Origin: an uncultured Odoribacter sp.
GTDB taxonomy: Bacteria > Bacteroidota > Bacteroidia > Bacteroidales > Marinifilaceae
Length of the DNA: 64,000 nucleotides
Direction: 5' to 3'
Assembly: GCA_910589025.1 (NCBI GenBank)
Contig: CAJURM010000013.1
Coordinates: 1-64,000, forward strand
This document shows, in pieces, positions 38,237-47,104 of the stretch. Within the stretch, counting starts at the first letter, position 1; the number at the start of each line of letters is the position of its first letter. Position numbers and translations under genes: made by a program. A model generated the notes under the pieces. That model ran no database searches and was not told the origin of the DNA. It saw only the letters and a list, made by a program, of their open reading frames with translations.

Positions 38237-39955
38237 TTAATATTTGTCTTCTATACTTTCCAGGATAGAGCGCAAGGTGGCGTCTGTGTAGGCTGCATTT
38301 TCACCCAGCAGACAGGCGATCTGACGTACAGTATCCATGTGTTTGCGGATTACTTCCTGCATTTTTTCGGTCATCCATTCCTTTTTGCCGTAAGGTTCCC
38401 GTAAATCCAATAGTAGGCCAAATACCAGTCGGTGGGGCTGAATGGTATAGACAGAGAGTTGCCAGATGCGTTCGTTTTCCCTGATTTGTTTTTCTGTGAT
38501 GTCTTTTCCTGTAATCAGAGCTGCATTGAAAAAATCAGAAAAAGTACAGACTTTGGATAGAGCGACGCCGGGCAATCCCGGAGAAATGTCATATATTGTC
38601 AAAACATCTTCGCCCAGCAGATGGGCTGCATAGCGGTTCATGTCCGCAATCTTAAGTTCGGAGTTGACTAAAATAACTCCTGCTGGTATTTTTTGAAGAA
38701 GTACATTGGCTTTGTCATGAGCAATTTTACGCATGTAGGAAACGCACATATTTTCCTCTGCCCTTCCTGCCAGCAATGCTTTGGCAAACTCCCGGCAACT
38801 GTCGTAACCGCAGCCGCTGCAATTCAATTCATCAGTAGCGGATGTTTTCCCGACGACAGCTAGGGCTTGGATGATTTCCTTTTCCGTATACTTTTCCGGA
38901 GTAATGCGATTATCTACTTCAAATTGTGTCGAAATATCTATGGCTGGAATTTCTTTGGCTGGAATTTCTTTGGCTGCTTGATTTTCGGAACATCGGTGTA
39001 GGATGTTATATTTTTTTACTGCCAGAGAATCTGCACTGAGTTTACCCGGACCGTTGATACAGCCGCCTTTGCAGGAAAGCAGTTCCAGGAACAGAGTGTC
39101 TTGCTCCCGATGTAGTATAAGATTGCGTATGACGTCCTTGATGTTTTCTATGCCTGAAAAAGCCAGTTTGGTGATTTTTCGCTTTTCATCCTGGATGCTG
39201 TGTAACATCCCGCCTTCTACAGGATAAAGAGTGCCGGTGCCGGCTTTGTATGGTATAAAGTCGTCTTCAGGGGAGGCGGTTTGGGTTTCAATACAGATAT
39301 TTTCCTCTTTGAGCCATTGTTTTAAATCTTGGAATGTTAGGGCTATGCTGACTAATTCCTGGAAATTGTCAGCTTCCACTTTTTTCCCGATACATGGACC
39401 GCAGAAGATGATTTCTGTTTCTTGGCCATAGAGATGCTTCAGTAATTTTGCATGGGCTAACAGAGGCGAAAGTACAGGTGTGATGGCTTGGATATGTGGC
39501 TGGGAATATTTTCGGATATATTCCACCACAATTGGGCAGGCGGAAGAGATATAGACACCGGGAGATGTGTGTTGGAGATATTCACTCACTTTTGTCGACA
39601 CCAATTCAGCACCCAACGCTGTCTCCGAAACACCTTGGAAGCCTAATTGCCGGATGGCAGCAATGAGTTGCCCAGTACTGACTTTACTAAATTCATTGAT
39701 ATAAGAAGGGGCAAGCGACAGAATGACCTTTTTGTCTGTTCGTTTTATGATTTCTTTTACGAGAGGGACGCCGTTGCGTATTTTTTTTGCTCCGGTTGGA
39801 CATATCTGGGTACAATGACCGCAATAAATGCATCGTTCTTCAATAATATATGCCTTATTGTTCTCAATCCGAATGGCTTTTACCGGACATTCCCGGATGC
39901 ATTTATAGCAGTCTTGGCAATTCTCCGGCTCCGTATAAATCGGTCTCTGTCCCAT
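38237..39955 (-). CDS. Sensory (phosphatase-linked) [FeFe]-hydrogenase with PAS domain
   Basis: 572 residues from ATG 39955. The frame is open to 40054, but a promoter-like -7 at 39975-39982 and the family-like start MGQRPIYTEPENCQDC favour the shorter form. Order: two [4Fe-4S] motifs (CQDCYKCIRECP, CIYCGHCTQICP); an H-cluster-type domain with SSACPIVVEY (about 137), GPCIGKKVEA (about 187) and LSCKGGCINGPG (about 296); another Fe-S motif (CSGCGYDSCREFAKALLAGR, from about 376); then a PAS-like domain (420-520). In catalytic enzymes the first motif reads TSCCP; here Ala replaces the proton-transfer Cys, as in known sensory HydS proteins. The arrangement with a PP2C gene matches HydDB group C3 (called D elsewhere). 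Confidence 0.87.
   Translation of the reverse strand: MGQRPIYTEPENCQDCYKCIRECPVKAIRIENNKAYIIEERCIYCGHCTQICPTGAKKIRNGVPLVKEIIKRTDKKVILSLAPSYINEFSKVSTGQLIAAIRQLGFQGVSETALGAELVSTKVSEYLQHTSPGVYISSACPIVVEYIRKYSQPHIQAITPVLSPLLAHAKLLKHLYGQETEIIFCGPCIGKKVEADNFQELVSIALTFQDLKQWLKEENICIETQTASPEDDFIPYKAGTGTLYPVEGGMLHSIQDEKRKITKLAFSGIENIKDVIRNLILHREQDTLFLELLSCKGGCINGPGKLSADSLAVKKYNILHRCSENQAAKEIPAKEIPAIDISTQFEVDNRITPEKYTEKEIIQALAVVGKTSATDELNCSGCGYDSCREFAKALLAGRAEENMCVSYMRKIAHDKANVLLQKIPAGVILVNSELKIADMNRYAAHLLGEDVLTIYDISPGLPGVALSKVCTFSDFFNAALITGKDITEKQIRENERIWQLSVYTIQPHRLVFGLLLDLREPYGKKEWMTEKMQEVIRKHMDTVRQIACLLGENAAYTDATLRSILESIEDKY
38941..38970 (-). repeat. 15-bp tandem duplication inside the sensory hydrogenase gene
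   Basis: The 15-mer tggctggaatttctt occurs twice back to back (38941-38955, 38956-38970), giving a duplicated AKEIP in the linker between the H-cluster domain and the following Fe-S motif. Confidence 0.9.
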
Positions 39956-39974
39956 GTTCAAAAGTATAGCTTTA

Positions 39975-40003
39975 CAAATATAGCCAAAATTCTGAAAACC
40001 AAA
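39975..40003 (-). promoter_or_regulatory. Promoter of the sensory hydrogenase operon
   Basis: Minus-strand TTTG (40000-40003), 17-bp spacer, TATATTTG (39975-39982). The -7 element is perfect and the spacer slightly short. Transcription would start near 39968, just ahead of the ATG at 39955. Confidence 0.5.
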
Positions 40004-40073
40004 AGAGAGGAAAGGAGGATTTGATGATATACACTTTCCGTTATTCTTATGCAAGAATGACGGAAAGAAATTA

Positions 40074-41207
40074 TTAATTGGAGGTAGAAATATACCAATT
40101 TTTGGAATCAGCTATTTGTTTAACTACAGTTAAATCGATGTTTTTTGAAATAGTTATTGTCGCAAAATCATATATATTTGCCGTTGGTAATGATTTAAAA
40201 ATCTTTTTTAATTCGTTATCGTCTGATTCAAAAGGATTATTTTGACAATAGACTAATGTTAAGTTAGAACATTGTAGAGGTAATTTCAGGGCATTTAAAT
40301 TATTATTTGGGCAGGATAAGAGCTGGAGTGAAGAAGATAACGGAAGGGATATCTCTGTTAACCAATTATTATCACACCATAATTCGTTTAATATTAAATG
40401 TTGGGTAAGATTTATAGTAGAAATTTTGTTATCTAAAAATTGAAGAATAATTAGTTTGCGATTGTTTAAAACATCTAGGGTTTTCAAGTTATTAGAAGAA
40501 CAATATAAAAACTCTAAATTTTTATTATTGGAGACATCAATCGAGTCAATTTGATTATAACAACAATCGAAATATTTTAATGATATATTTGGGGAAATAT
40601 CTATTGTCTGTAAATAGTTATTGTCGCACTTAAAATAAATTAATTTGGTATTTTGTGTAACATCAAGTTCTGATATAGAATTGAAATTACAAGATAATGA
40701 ATCTAATTTTAGATTGTTCGAAAGATTTAATTTTGTGATTCTATTATAAGTACACTCTAAATTTGTCAGAGCTGTATTTTTTGTAATATCTAGAAATATG
40801 ATTTCCTGTTTATAGCAATTTAATTTTTGTATAGCATCTTGTCTGCCGTAAAACATAATAGTATGGACGGGGAGTTCGTCTGTATAAGTATGTGAAAATA
40901 CGTCGATATCGTTGTTGCCATCACCCCAGTCTACAATAACGGGAGTATTGTTTTCTACCTTGAAATTAATAGATTTGGCAGTTGATATTAATATTGTATT
41001 GGTAGCATTTGTCGCTCTGGTTTTAAGGTATTTTAATTGGGAGTCTAATAAAGTCTTATCGTCATTTGCTTCTTGTTCTATTAGAGAGATGGAGTCATTT
41101 GTGCATCCGTTGAAGCAGTTAAGAGATAGGAGGCACATTAAAAAAAAGACAACAGGATAGATGAGCTTGTTGCTTTTTTGTTTTGGATAATTGGACTGAG
41201 TTATCAT
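40074..41207 (-). CDS. Leucine-rich-repeat lipoprotein
   Basis: 377 residues. The N-terminus has a hydrophobic segment (LIYPVVFFLMCLLSLN) and a likely lipobox Cys at residue 35 (FNGC; Cys31 is the alternative), so it is probably a lipid-anchored surface or periplasmic protein. Residues about 145-340 hold roughly nine 21-residue repeats of the form xLxxLxCxxNxLxxLDLSxN, for example LTNLECTYNRITKLNLSNN and LEFLYCSSNNLKTLDVLNN. The gene is visibly more AT-rich than its neighbours and has no clear link to the hydrogenase cluster, so it may be a later arrival. Role unknown; such repeats usually bind proteins. Confidence 0.82.
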   Translation of the reverse strand: MITQSNYPKQKSNKLIYPVVFFLMCLLSLNCFNGCTNDSISLIEQEANDDKTLLDSQLKYLKTRATNATNTILISTAKSINFKVENNTPVIVDWGDGNNDIDVFSHTYTDELPVHTIMFYGRQDAIQKLNCYKQEIIFLDITKNTALTNLECTYNRITKLNLSNNLKLDSLSCNFNSISELDVTQNTKLIYFKCDNNYLQTIDISPNISLKYFDCCYNQIDSIDVSNNKNLEFLYCSSNNLKTLDVLNNRKLIILQFLDNKISTINLTQHLILNELWCDNNWLTEISLPLSSSLQLLSCPNNNLNALKLPLQCSNLTLVYCQNNPFESDDNELKKIFKSLPTANIYDFATITISKNIDLTVVKQIADSKNWYISTSN

Positions 41208-41273
41208 GATAAATATTGTTTTTAATTTACGAAATTAGTAAATGTTTTTTTGATTAAAGGGAGGGGGGAAAAT

Positions 41274-41308
41274 AAAAAACGGAGTGATTTTAAATCACTC
41301 CGTTTTTT
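41274..41308 (-). terminator. Terminator downstream of secDF
   Basis: Near-perfect stem aaaaaacggagtgattt/aaatcactccgtttttt around 41291. On the minus strand the T-run follows the stem, 20 bp past the secDF stop; the symmetry would let it work in both directions. Confidence 0.88.
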
Positions 41309-41328
41309 ATGCTGAGAATCCGTGAGAA

Positions 41329-44316
41329 TTATTTTTTCTCTGCTTTCTTTTTGCCGAAGCGTTGTCTCAGGTCATAAGAGATCGGAGTAGCAACGAACAA
41401 AGAAGAATAGGTTCCGACGATGATACCGATTAACAAGGCGAATACAAAGCCTTTGATAGAAGTCCCACCAAAGATAAAGATGGCTAACAATACGACGATG
41501 GTTGACAACGAAGTACTGAATGTACGGCGTAAAGTTGAATTCAACGCTTCGTCTGTTACTTCCATGTCGTTCCGTTTCGGATAAAGGGCATGGTATTCAC
41601 GAATGCGGTCAAAAACAACCACGGTATCGTTGATAGAATAACCTACTACCGTCAGGATTGCAGCGATAAAGGCCTGGTCGATTTCCAACGAGAAGGGCAG
41701 GATGCCGGAGAGAATAGAGAAAGCCCCCATGACGATAATTACGTTGTGGGTTAGACCTGCTACGGCACCGGCACCATATTGCCAGTTAGAGAAACGTACC
41801 ATAATGTAAAGGAAAATACCAATCAGTGCGAAGAGTACAGACCAGAAAGCTGCCCGGGTAATATCTTCCGCTACAGCGGGACCTACTTTTTCAGACCTCT
41901 GGCGGTTTACTTCCAGAAATTGTTCGCGAGAGGTGTTTTCCGGCAAGTAAGATTTCAATCCCTCGTACAATAAAGTTTCCACTTCATCGTCTACTTCAAG
42001 TCCTTCTTCATCGATTTTGTATTTAGTCGTAATTCTTACCTGGTTTTCACCTCCGAAAGTTTTTACTTCCGGAGAGCTACCGTATACCTTTGCAAGGTTG
42101 GCAGCTACTTCTTCTACCTGAACGGGCTGGTCGAACACCACGGTGTAAGTTCTACCACCCACAAAGTCGATACCTTTGTCCAGACCTTTCGTGAAAAGGA
42201 AGACAAGCGATACAATGATAGCAATACTTGAAATCGTATAAGAAATAGTCCGTTTTTTCAAGAAAGGAAAACGCGCATTTCTCAACCAGTTTGCAGTCAG
42301 ATTCGTCGTGAAAGGTACATTGTCGTTTTTAGAAGCGGCACGTTCCAGAATCAGACGGCTGATAAAAATTGCGCAGAACAGAGAAGAGAAAATACCGATA
42401 ATCAACGTCGTTGCAAAACCTTTAATCGGGCCTTCACCGAAATAGTAAAGAATAAAACCGGTCAACAAGGTCGTAACATTACCGTCGATGATAGCGGAAT
42501 AGGCGGCATTGTATCCGTCTTTAATCGCTAATTTCAGCCCTTTGCCTGCCCGGCGTTCTTCTTCAATACGCTCATAAATCAATACATTGGCATCCACTGA
42601 CATACCCATGGTCAACACGATACCGGCAATACCCGGCAAAGTCAGCACTGCGCCAATAGAGGCCAGGATACCAAACAGGAAAAACAAGTTAGCCAATAAG
42701 GCAATGTCTGCTGCTAATCCGGCACCTTTACTATAGAAGAATAACATATATACCAATACTAAAGTAAAGGCAATAATGAATGACCACATACCGGTCTGAA
42801 TGGATTCTTGTCCCAAAGACGGTCCTACAATTTCATCGGCAATGATACGGGCGGGAGCAGGCAATTTACCTGATTTCAGAATATTGGCTAAGTCTTCAGC
42901 TTCTTTTACGTCAAAGCTACCGGTAATCTGAGAGCTACCGCCTTTGATTTCACCGTTTACATTCGGAGAAGAAACCACATAGCCGTCCAATACAATTGCA
43001 ATACAACGGTTTACATTGTCTTTAGTCAAACGGGCCCAAATTTTGGCACCTTCACCGTTCATATTCATGGATACTATCGGGTGTCCGTTATTTTGACTGT
43101 CGAAAGATTTACGGGCATCCACAATCACACCTCCGTCCAGTGGAGCTTTCCCGTCGCGGGTAGTGATTTTTATAGCGTGTAATCCGACGATATCTCCTGT
43201 CGGTTTCATATCCCATACTAAGCGGGAATTTCTAGGAATTAAAGCTTTTACCTGGGGTAAAGCCAGAAGTTTATTCACAGCACTGGTGTCTTTCAAACGC
43301 GCATAGCCTACGATCGAACCGGGTCTTAAGCTACCGTCTTGTCCGATTGCAGGTGTTAACACAGAGAATAGCGGATTTTGTTTCCGGAATTCTTCTTCGT
43401 TGTTTAAAGCGTTCAAAGAATCTTTTGAAGCAGCTTCTCGAATCAGTTCGTTATCTTCCTCTGAATTGGCTTTGTCGGAGGTTGGTGCAACGGTTGTTTC
43501 TTTTTCGTCCAATTCCAATACATCTTTGGAGCGTTCAATTTCCCTGACCTTTTCATTGATAGTAGCCAGATGCGGATAGTATTCAGAATTGTCGAATGTC
43601 TCAAAAAATTCCAATGCAGCCGTTCCCTGCAACAATTTTCTTACACGCTGAGCGTCTTTGATACCCGGCAGTTCGATATTGATACGACCGGAAATATCAG
43701 CCTTGCGGATATTGGGCTGGGCAACACCGAAACGGTCAATACGGGTACGTAAAATATTGAACGTATTGTCGATAGCTGCATCGGCTTCTTGACGGATAAC
43801 GTCCAATACTTCTTTATTACTGGCTCCGATTTTGATTTTTTCTTTCATCTCTACAGTACCGAAGATATCAGGAGATGCCAGTTGTGCGTTGGGAGCAATT
43901 TTTTCAAAGGCTTCGCCGAAAAGAGTTACAAAGTCTTTCGGGCTTTTGGTACGCATTTGTATTGCCTCATTCAAAGCTTGGTTAAATGCAGGATCAGCAC
44001 TGTTGTTGGCTAAATTTCTGACTACGTCTACAACATCCACTTCCATCGTAACATTCATACCGCCGCGTAAGTCAAGTCCTAACGGTAATTCCAACTCTTT
44101 ACATTCTTTGTAAGTGAATTTAGTAAGCCCAAGGAAATTATACACGTCCTTGTTGGCAATGGAATCCAGATATGCTCTTTCTTTTACGGGATCGCCGTTG
44201 GCAAATTCCCGCGCCGCTTTCTCCACTTGGGATGTTTTGAAAGTGAAAAACAACTGGTAAGCACTTACTAAAGCCAAAGCTATCGTAAGTAATGTAATTG
44301 CTCCTTTGTTTCGCAT
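41329..44316 (-). CDS. secDF: Fused protein translocase subunit SecDF
   Basis: 995 residues. Inner-membrane protein that uses the proton gradient to pull exported proteins through SecYEG. The SecD half has an N-terminal membrane segment, the LPLGLDLRGGMNV motif, a large periplasmic domain and six membrane segments with GMSVDANVLIYERI. The SecF half follows from about residue 690 (GIDFVGGRTYTVVF, VGYSINDTVVVFDRIRE). SecD-SecF fusion is normal in Bacteroidota. A long Glu/Asp/Asn-rich insert (residues about 255-330) lies in the periplasmic part. It has its own promoter and terminator, so it is a single-gene unit. Confidence 0.96.
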   Translation of the reverse strand: MRNKGAITLLTIALALVSAYQLFFTFKTSQVEKAAREFANGDPVKERAYLDSIANKDVYNFLGLTKFTYKECKELELPLGLDLRGGMNVTMEVDVVDVVRNLANNSADPAFNQALNEAIQMRTKSPKDFVTLFGEAFEKIAPNAQLASPDIFGTVEMKEKIKIGASNKEVLDVIRQEADAAIDNTFNILRTRIDRFGVAQPNIRKADISGRINIELPGIKDAQRVRKLLQGTAALEFFETFDNSEYYPHLATINEKVREIERSKDVLELDEKETTVAPTSDKANSEEDNELIREAASKDSLNALNNEEEFRKQNPLFSVLTPAIGQDGSLRPGSIVGYARLKDTSAVNKLLALPQVKALIPRNSRLVWDMKPTGDIVGLHAIKITTRDGKAPLDGGVIVDARKSFDSQNNGHPIVSMNMNGEGAKIWARLTKDNVNRCIAIVLDGYVVSSPNVNGEIKGGSSQITGSFDVKEAEDLANILKSGKLPAPARIIADEIVGPSLGQESIQTGMWSFIIAFTLVLVYMLFFYSKGAGLAADIALLANLFFLFGILASIGAVLTLPGIAGIVLTMGMSVDANVLIYERIEEERRAGKGLKLAIKDGYNAAYSAIIDGNVTTLLTGFILYYFGEGPIKGFATTLIIGIFSSLFCAIFISRLILERAASKNDNVPFTTNLTANWLRNARFPFLKKRTISYTISSIAIIVSLVFLFTKGLDKGIDFVGGRTYTVVFDQPVQVEEVAANLAKVYGSSPEVKTFGGENQVRITTKYKIDEEGLEVDDEVETLLYEGLKSYLPENTSREQFLEVNRQRSEKVGPAVAEDITRAAFWSVLFALIGIFLYIMVRFSNWQYGAGAVAGLTHNVIIVMGAFSILSGILPFSLEIDQAFIAAILTVVGYSINDTVVVFDRIREYHALYPKRNDMEVTDEALNSTLRRTFSTSLSTIVVLLAIFIFGGTSIKGFVFALLIGIIVGTYSSLFVATPISYDLRQRFGKKKAEKK

Positions 44317-44377
44317 TTTGTTAAATTGTTTTTTGGGTATTATTCAGATTTATTTCTTTCTCAAAGATTTTAATGCG

Positions 44378-44409
44378 CAAAAGTATAATATTTTTTTTGA
44401 ATTTCCACA
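44378..44409 (-). promoter_or_regulatory. Promoter of secDF
   Basis: Minus-strand TGTG (44406-44409), 20-bp spacer, TACTTTTG (44378-44385). Transcription start expected near 44371, giving a 54-nt leader. Confidence 0.6.
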
Positions 44410-44478
44410 GGAGTTGAGTGGAAAGTTTGTTGGCGGTAGGATAGGAATGTGCCGGAAAATGAGAATACAGGGGTGTAA

Positions 44479-44509
44479 TAAAAAAAGACCATCCGCTTCC
44501 GGATGGTCT
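44479..44509 (-). terminator. Terminator of mdh
   Basis: Stem agaccatccg/cggatggtct (44486-44495 with 44500-44509), four-base loop, and on the minus strand a run of seven T. It lies 25 bp past the mdh stop. Confidence 0.93.
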
Positions 44510-44533
44510 CGTACAGATTATTCGTTTACAGGA

Positions 44534-45469
44534 TTAAAACATTTTCATGTTATCCAGTACGTTCATAACGCTTTTTACAGCTTCTGCCGATTTGTTCAGC
44601 AGTTCTTTTTCGTCAGCATTTAGCGAAACTTCCACAATTTTTTCGATACCGTTTTTGCCCAAAACAACAGGTACACCCAGGTAGATGTTTTTCAAACCAT
44701 ATTCTCCGTTCAGCATAGCGCAAACCGGGAATACTCTTCTGGAATTGCAGATAATGGCTTCTACCATCTGGGCAGCAGCAGCTCCCGGAGCATACCATGC
44801 CGACGTACCCATCAGTTTTACCAACTCTCCGCCGCCTACTTTTGTTCTTTCAATGATAGCATTCAGTTTTTCACTGTCGATTAATTCGGTCACAGGAATA
44901 CCGGCCACCGTAGTGTATCTGGGAAGCGGAACCATTGTGTCTCCGTGTCCGCCTAACAGCAGAGCCTGGATGTCTTTCGGAGAAATATTCAGGGCTTCGG
45001 CCAGGAAAGCTTTGTAACGGGCTGTATCCAGGATGCCTGCCATACCGAACACTTTGGAAGAATCCACTTTAGCTGCCAGGAAAGCACAATAACACATCAC
45101 ATCCAAAGGATTAGATACAATGATAATCTTGGCATTCGGAGAGTGCTTGATAATGTTTTCTGTAACGGATTTTACAATACCGGCATTGGTGGAAATTAAA
45201 TCGTCACGGCTCATGCCTGGTTTGCGGGGAAGGCCGGAAGTAATGACAACCACTTCAGAGTCAGCTGTAGCGCTATAATCATTCGTTACGCCTTTGATAC
45301 GGGTGTCATACATATTAATCGGGGCAGTTTGCCACATGTCCAGGGATTTTCCTTCAGAAACACCTTCTTTGATATCCAGAAGAACCACTTCATTTACAAT
45401 GTCTTTCTGAGCAATGCAGTTGGCACATGTTGCACCAACGTTACCGGCTCCTACAACTGTTACTTTCAT
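44534..45469 (-). CDS. mdh: Malate dehydrogenase (LDH-like type)
   Basis: 311 residues. It interconverts malate and oxaloacetate with NAD(H). Seen: the GAGNVGATCA dinucleotide loop, Asp32 that favours NAD, the mobile loop SGLPRKPGMSRDDL with Arg82 and Arg88, VSNPLDVMCY, the ILDTARYK segment with Asp148/Arg151, and catalytic His175 in GGHGDTMVP. Arg82 at the substrate-specificity position supports malate over lactate. A perfect promoter and a strong terminator flank it. In anaerobic Bacteroidales it would serve the reductive branch to succinate and propionate; that link is inferred. Confidence 0.96.
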   Translation of the reverse strand: MKVTVVGAGNVGATCANCIAQKDIVNEVVLLDIKEGVSEGKSLDMWQTAPINMYDTRIKGVTNDYSATADSEVVVITSGLPRKPGMSRDDLISTNAGIVKSVTENIIKHSPNAKIIIVSNPLDVMCYCAFLAAKVDSSKVFGMAGILDTARYKAFLAEALNISPKDIQALLLGGHGDTMVPLPRYTTVAGIPVTELIDSEKLNAIIERTKVGGGELVKLMGTSAWYAPGAAAAQMVEAIICNSRRVFPVCAMLNGEYGLKNIYLGVPVVLGKNGIEKIVEVSLNADEKELLNKSAEAVKSVMNVLDNMKMF

Positions 45470-45539
45470 TTCTTTATCTTTTGGGTTATTAATTTATAGA
45501 GTTTTCAATTTGATTGTTTTAAATCTGTTTTCTGCAGGT

Positions 45540-45571
45540 CAAATTTAATCCTTTTTTTTATTTTGCCCAAA
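45540..45571 (-). promoter_or_regulatory. Promoter of mdh
   Basis: Minus-strand TTTG (45568-45571), exactly 20 bp, then TAAATTTG (45540-45547): a full match to the Bacteroidota consensus. Start of transcription near 45533, leader about 64 nt. Confidence 0.78.
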
Positions 45572-45620
45572 ATTAGAGAATTTTTTCTTTAATATTTCCC
45601 GGTAAAGTTTATATCTACTT

Positions 45621-46976
45621 TTAAGATTGTGATTTGTGGAGGAGTTTCTTCTGAAAAAGAGAATACCACAAGGGAATAATTGTGCCTTTCAAAATGCTGG
45701 AAATAGTGATGCTCCACCAGATGCCGGTGAGTCCCAGAGTCGGGAAAGAGCAGAGGTAATAAGCAAAAGGTATGCGGGCACCGGTTAGGAGAATGCCTAT
45801 TAGTGCCGGAGGGGTTGTGTGTCCGCATCCGTTAAACGCTCCGGCAGTTACCAGTTCAGTGACCATAAATACTTGGGAAAGGGCCAGGATTTTGAGATAA
45901 ATACCTCCGGCTTCGATAGCCTCTGCCTCTTGAACAAAGAGGCTGAAAATTTCCCGGTTGAATATGAAGAAAAGGACTCCTGCTGAGAGACCGATAGAAC
46001 CGGCGACATACATTGTCAGCCGGTATCCTTTCTGTATGCGCTTGTATTTCCTGGCACCGTAATTTTGTCCGACAAAAGAAGCCAAAGCCGTGGAAAATCC
46101 GGTGGCAGTCATCCAGGAAATGGCTTCAATCTGGGAACCGATACTTTGTGCTGCTACACCGACAGCTCCCCAGCGGGCAGCTAACGTGGCTAATGTGAGT
46201 GAAAACATAGAAAACAGGCCGCTTTCTAAACTGACCGGGAGCCCGAGAAGCAGAATCCGCAGGGATAGTTTTTTTTGAAGTGCACTAAAAAAATGCATCT
46301 TGCCTAACGGGAAGCCGGAAGAGAAAATTTTTTGTATAAATAATAAATATACAATTAATTGTGAGAGGAGAGTGGCTATTGCTGCTCCTGCCGTACCAAG
46401 CCCTTTGTATTCCCCTGTTCCGTATATCAGCAGCGGGTCCAGAATGATATTGGCGATGAGGCCTGTGGCAATAGTGCGGAAAGGGGTTTTGCTGTTCCCT
46501 TGGCCGTTGTAGATTCCGCAAAACGTGTTATTTCCTAATTGAAAAATGAATCCCGGGGCAATGATGCGGAGATATTGTATGCTTTGGGTGGCAATAGACT
46601 CTTCAAAGTGAAAAAAGCGGATAAGGATGGGGGCCGATGTAAAGATGAATATGGCATATCCGATGCCCAGCAGCAGGGATAATGCAATGGCTTGGTTTGC
46701 ATATTTGGCGGCCCGCGAAACGTCCTGTGCGCCGATGGCTTGGGAGATAGTAATTTCTGAGCCTGTTTTGGTGAGAAATGAAAGTGCATTGCACAACCAT
46801 GTGAAAAAGGCTGCTGCACCGACGGCAGCTACGGCATCGCTGCTCAGATGACCCAGCCATAACATATCCGTCATGCTGTATGCCATTTGAATGAAAGAGG
46901 CGGAAATCAGCGGCATAGCCATTGTCCATAATGCCTGCATGATACTGCCTTGTGTCAGGTCCGTGATTTTTTTCAT
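45621..46976 (-). CDS. MATE family efflux transporter
   Basis: 451 residues with about 12 membrane segments and two internally similar halves, as in the multidrug and toxic compound extrusion family (MALWTMAMPLISASFIQMAYSM... at the N-terminus, LGLPVSLESGLFSMF in the second half, FVGQNYGA after it). These proteins export cationic drugs or metabolites using Na+ or H+ gradients; the substrate here is unknown. The final charged tail (QKKLLHKSQS) is cytoplasmic. It diverges from ddl, with the ddl promoter in the gap, and ends 152 bp from the mdh start. I saw no clear terminator after it. Confidence 0.92.
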   Translation of the reverse strand: MKKITDLTQGSIMQALWTMAMPLISASFIQMAYSMTDMLWLGHLSSDAVAAVGAAAFFTWLCNALSFLTKTGSEITISQAIGAQDVSRAAKYANQAIALSLLLGIGYAIFIFTSAPILIRFFHFEESIATQSIQYLRIIAPGFIFQLGNNTFCGIYNGQGNSKTPFRTIATGLIANIILDPLLIYGTGEYKGLGTAGAAIATLLSQLIVYLLFIQKIFSSGFPLGKMHFFSALQKKLSLRILLLGLPVSLESGLFSMFSLTLATLAARWGAVGVAAQSIGSQIEAISWMTATGFSTALASFVGQNYGARKYKRIQKGYRLTMYVAGSIGLSAGVLFFIFNREIFSLFVQEAEAIEAGGIYLKILALSQVFMVTELVTAGAFNGCGHTTPPALIGILLTGARIPFAYYLCSFPTLGLTGIWWSITISSILKGTIIPLWYSLFQKKLLHKSQS

Positions 46977-47023
46977 TATTGTCGGTTTGTGCGGTAAAAG
47001 TACTATTTTTTGCTATATCTGTG

Positions 47024-47053
47024 TTGGTTGAAATGGCAATTTCTGTACCTTTG
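47024..47053 (+). promoter_or_regulatory. Promoter of ddl
   Basis: TTGG (47024-47027), 18-bp spacer, TACCTTTG (47046-47053). Start expected near 47060, ahead of the ATG at 47105, which argues against the longer frame that begins at 46979. Confidence 0.6.
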
Positions 47054-47104
47054 TGTGCCCTGGAGAACAGGGGATTTAAACGGTTAATTTTAATTTGCAC
47101 AAGC

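Noticed and set aside
39956..40054. 33-residue extension of the sensory hydrogenase
   Set aside because: It lacks family similarity and contains the likely promoter.
46979..47104. Longer N-terminus of Ddl
   Set aside because: A promoter lies inside it at 47024-47053 and the usual family start is at 47105.
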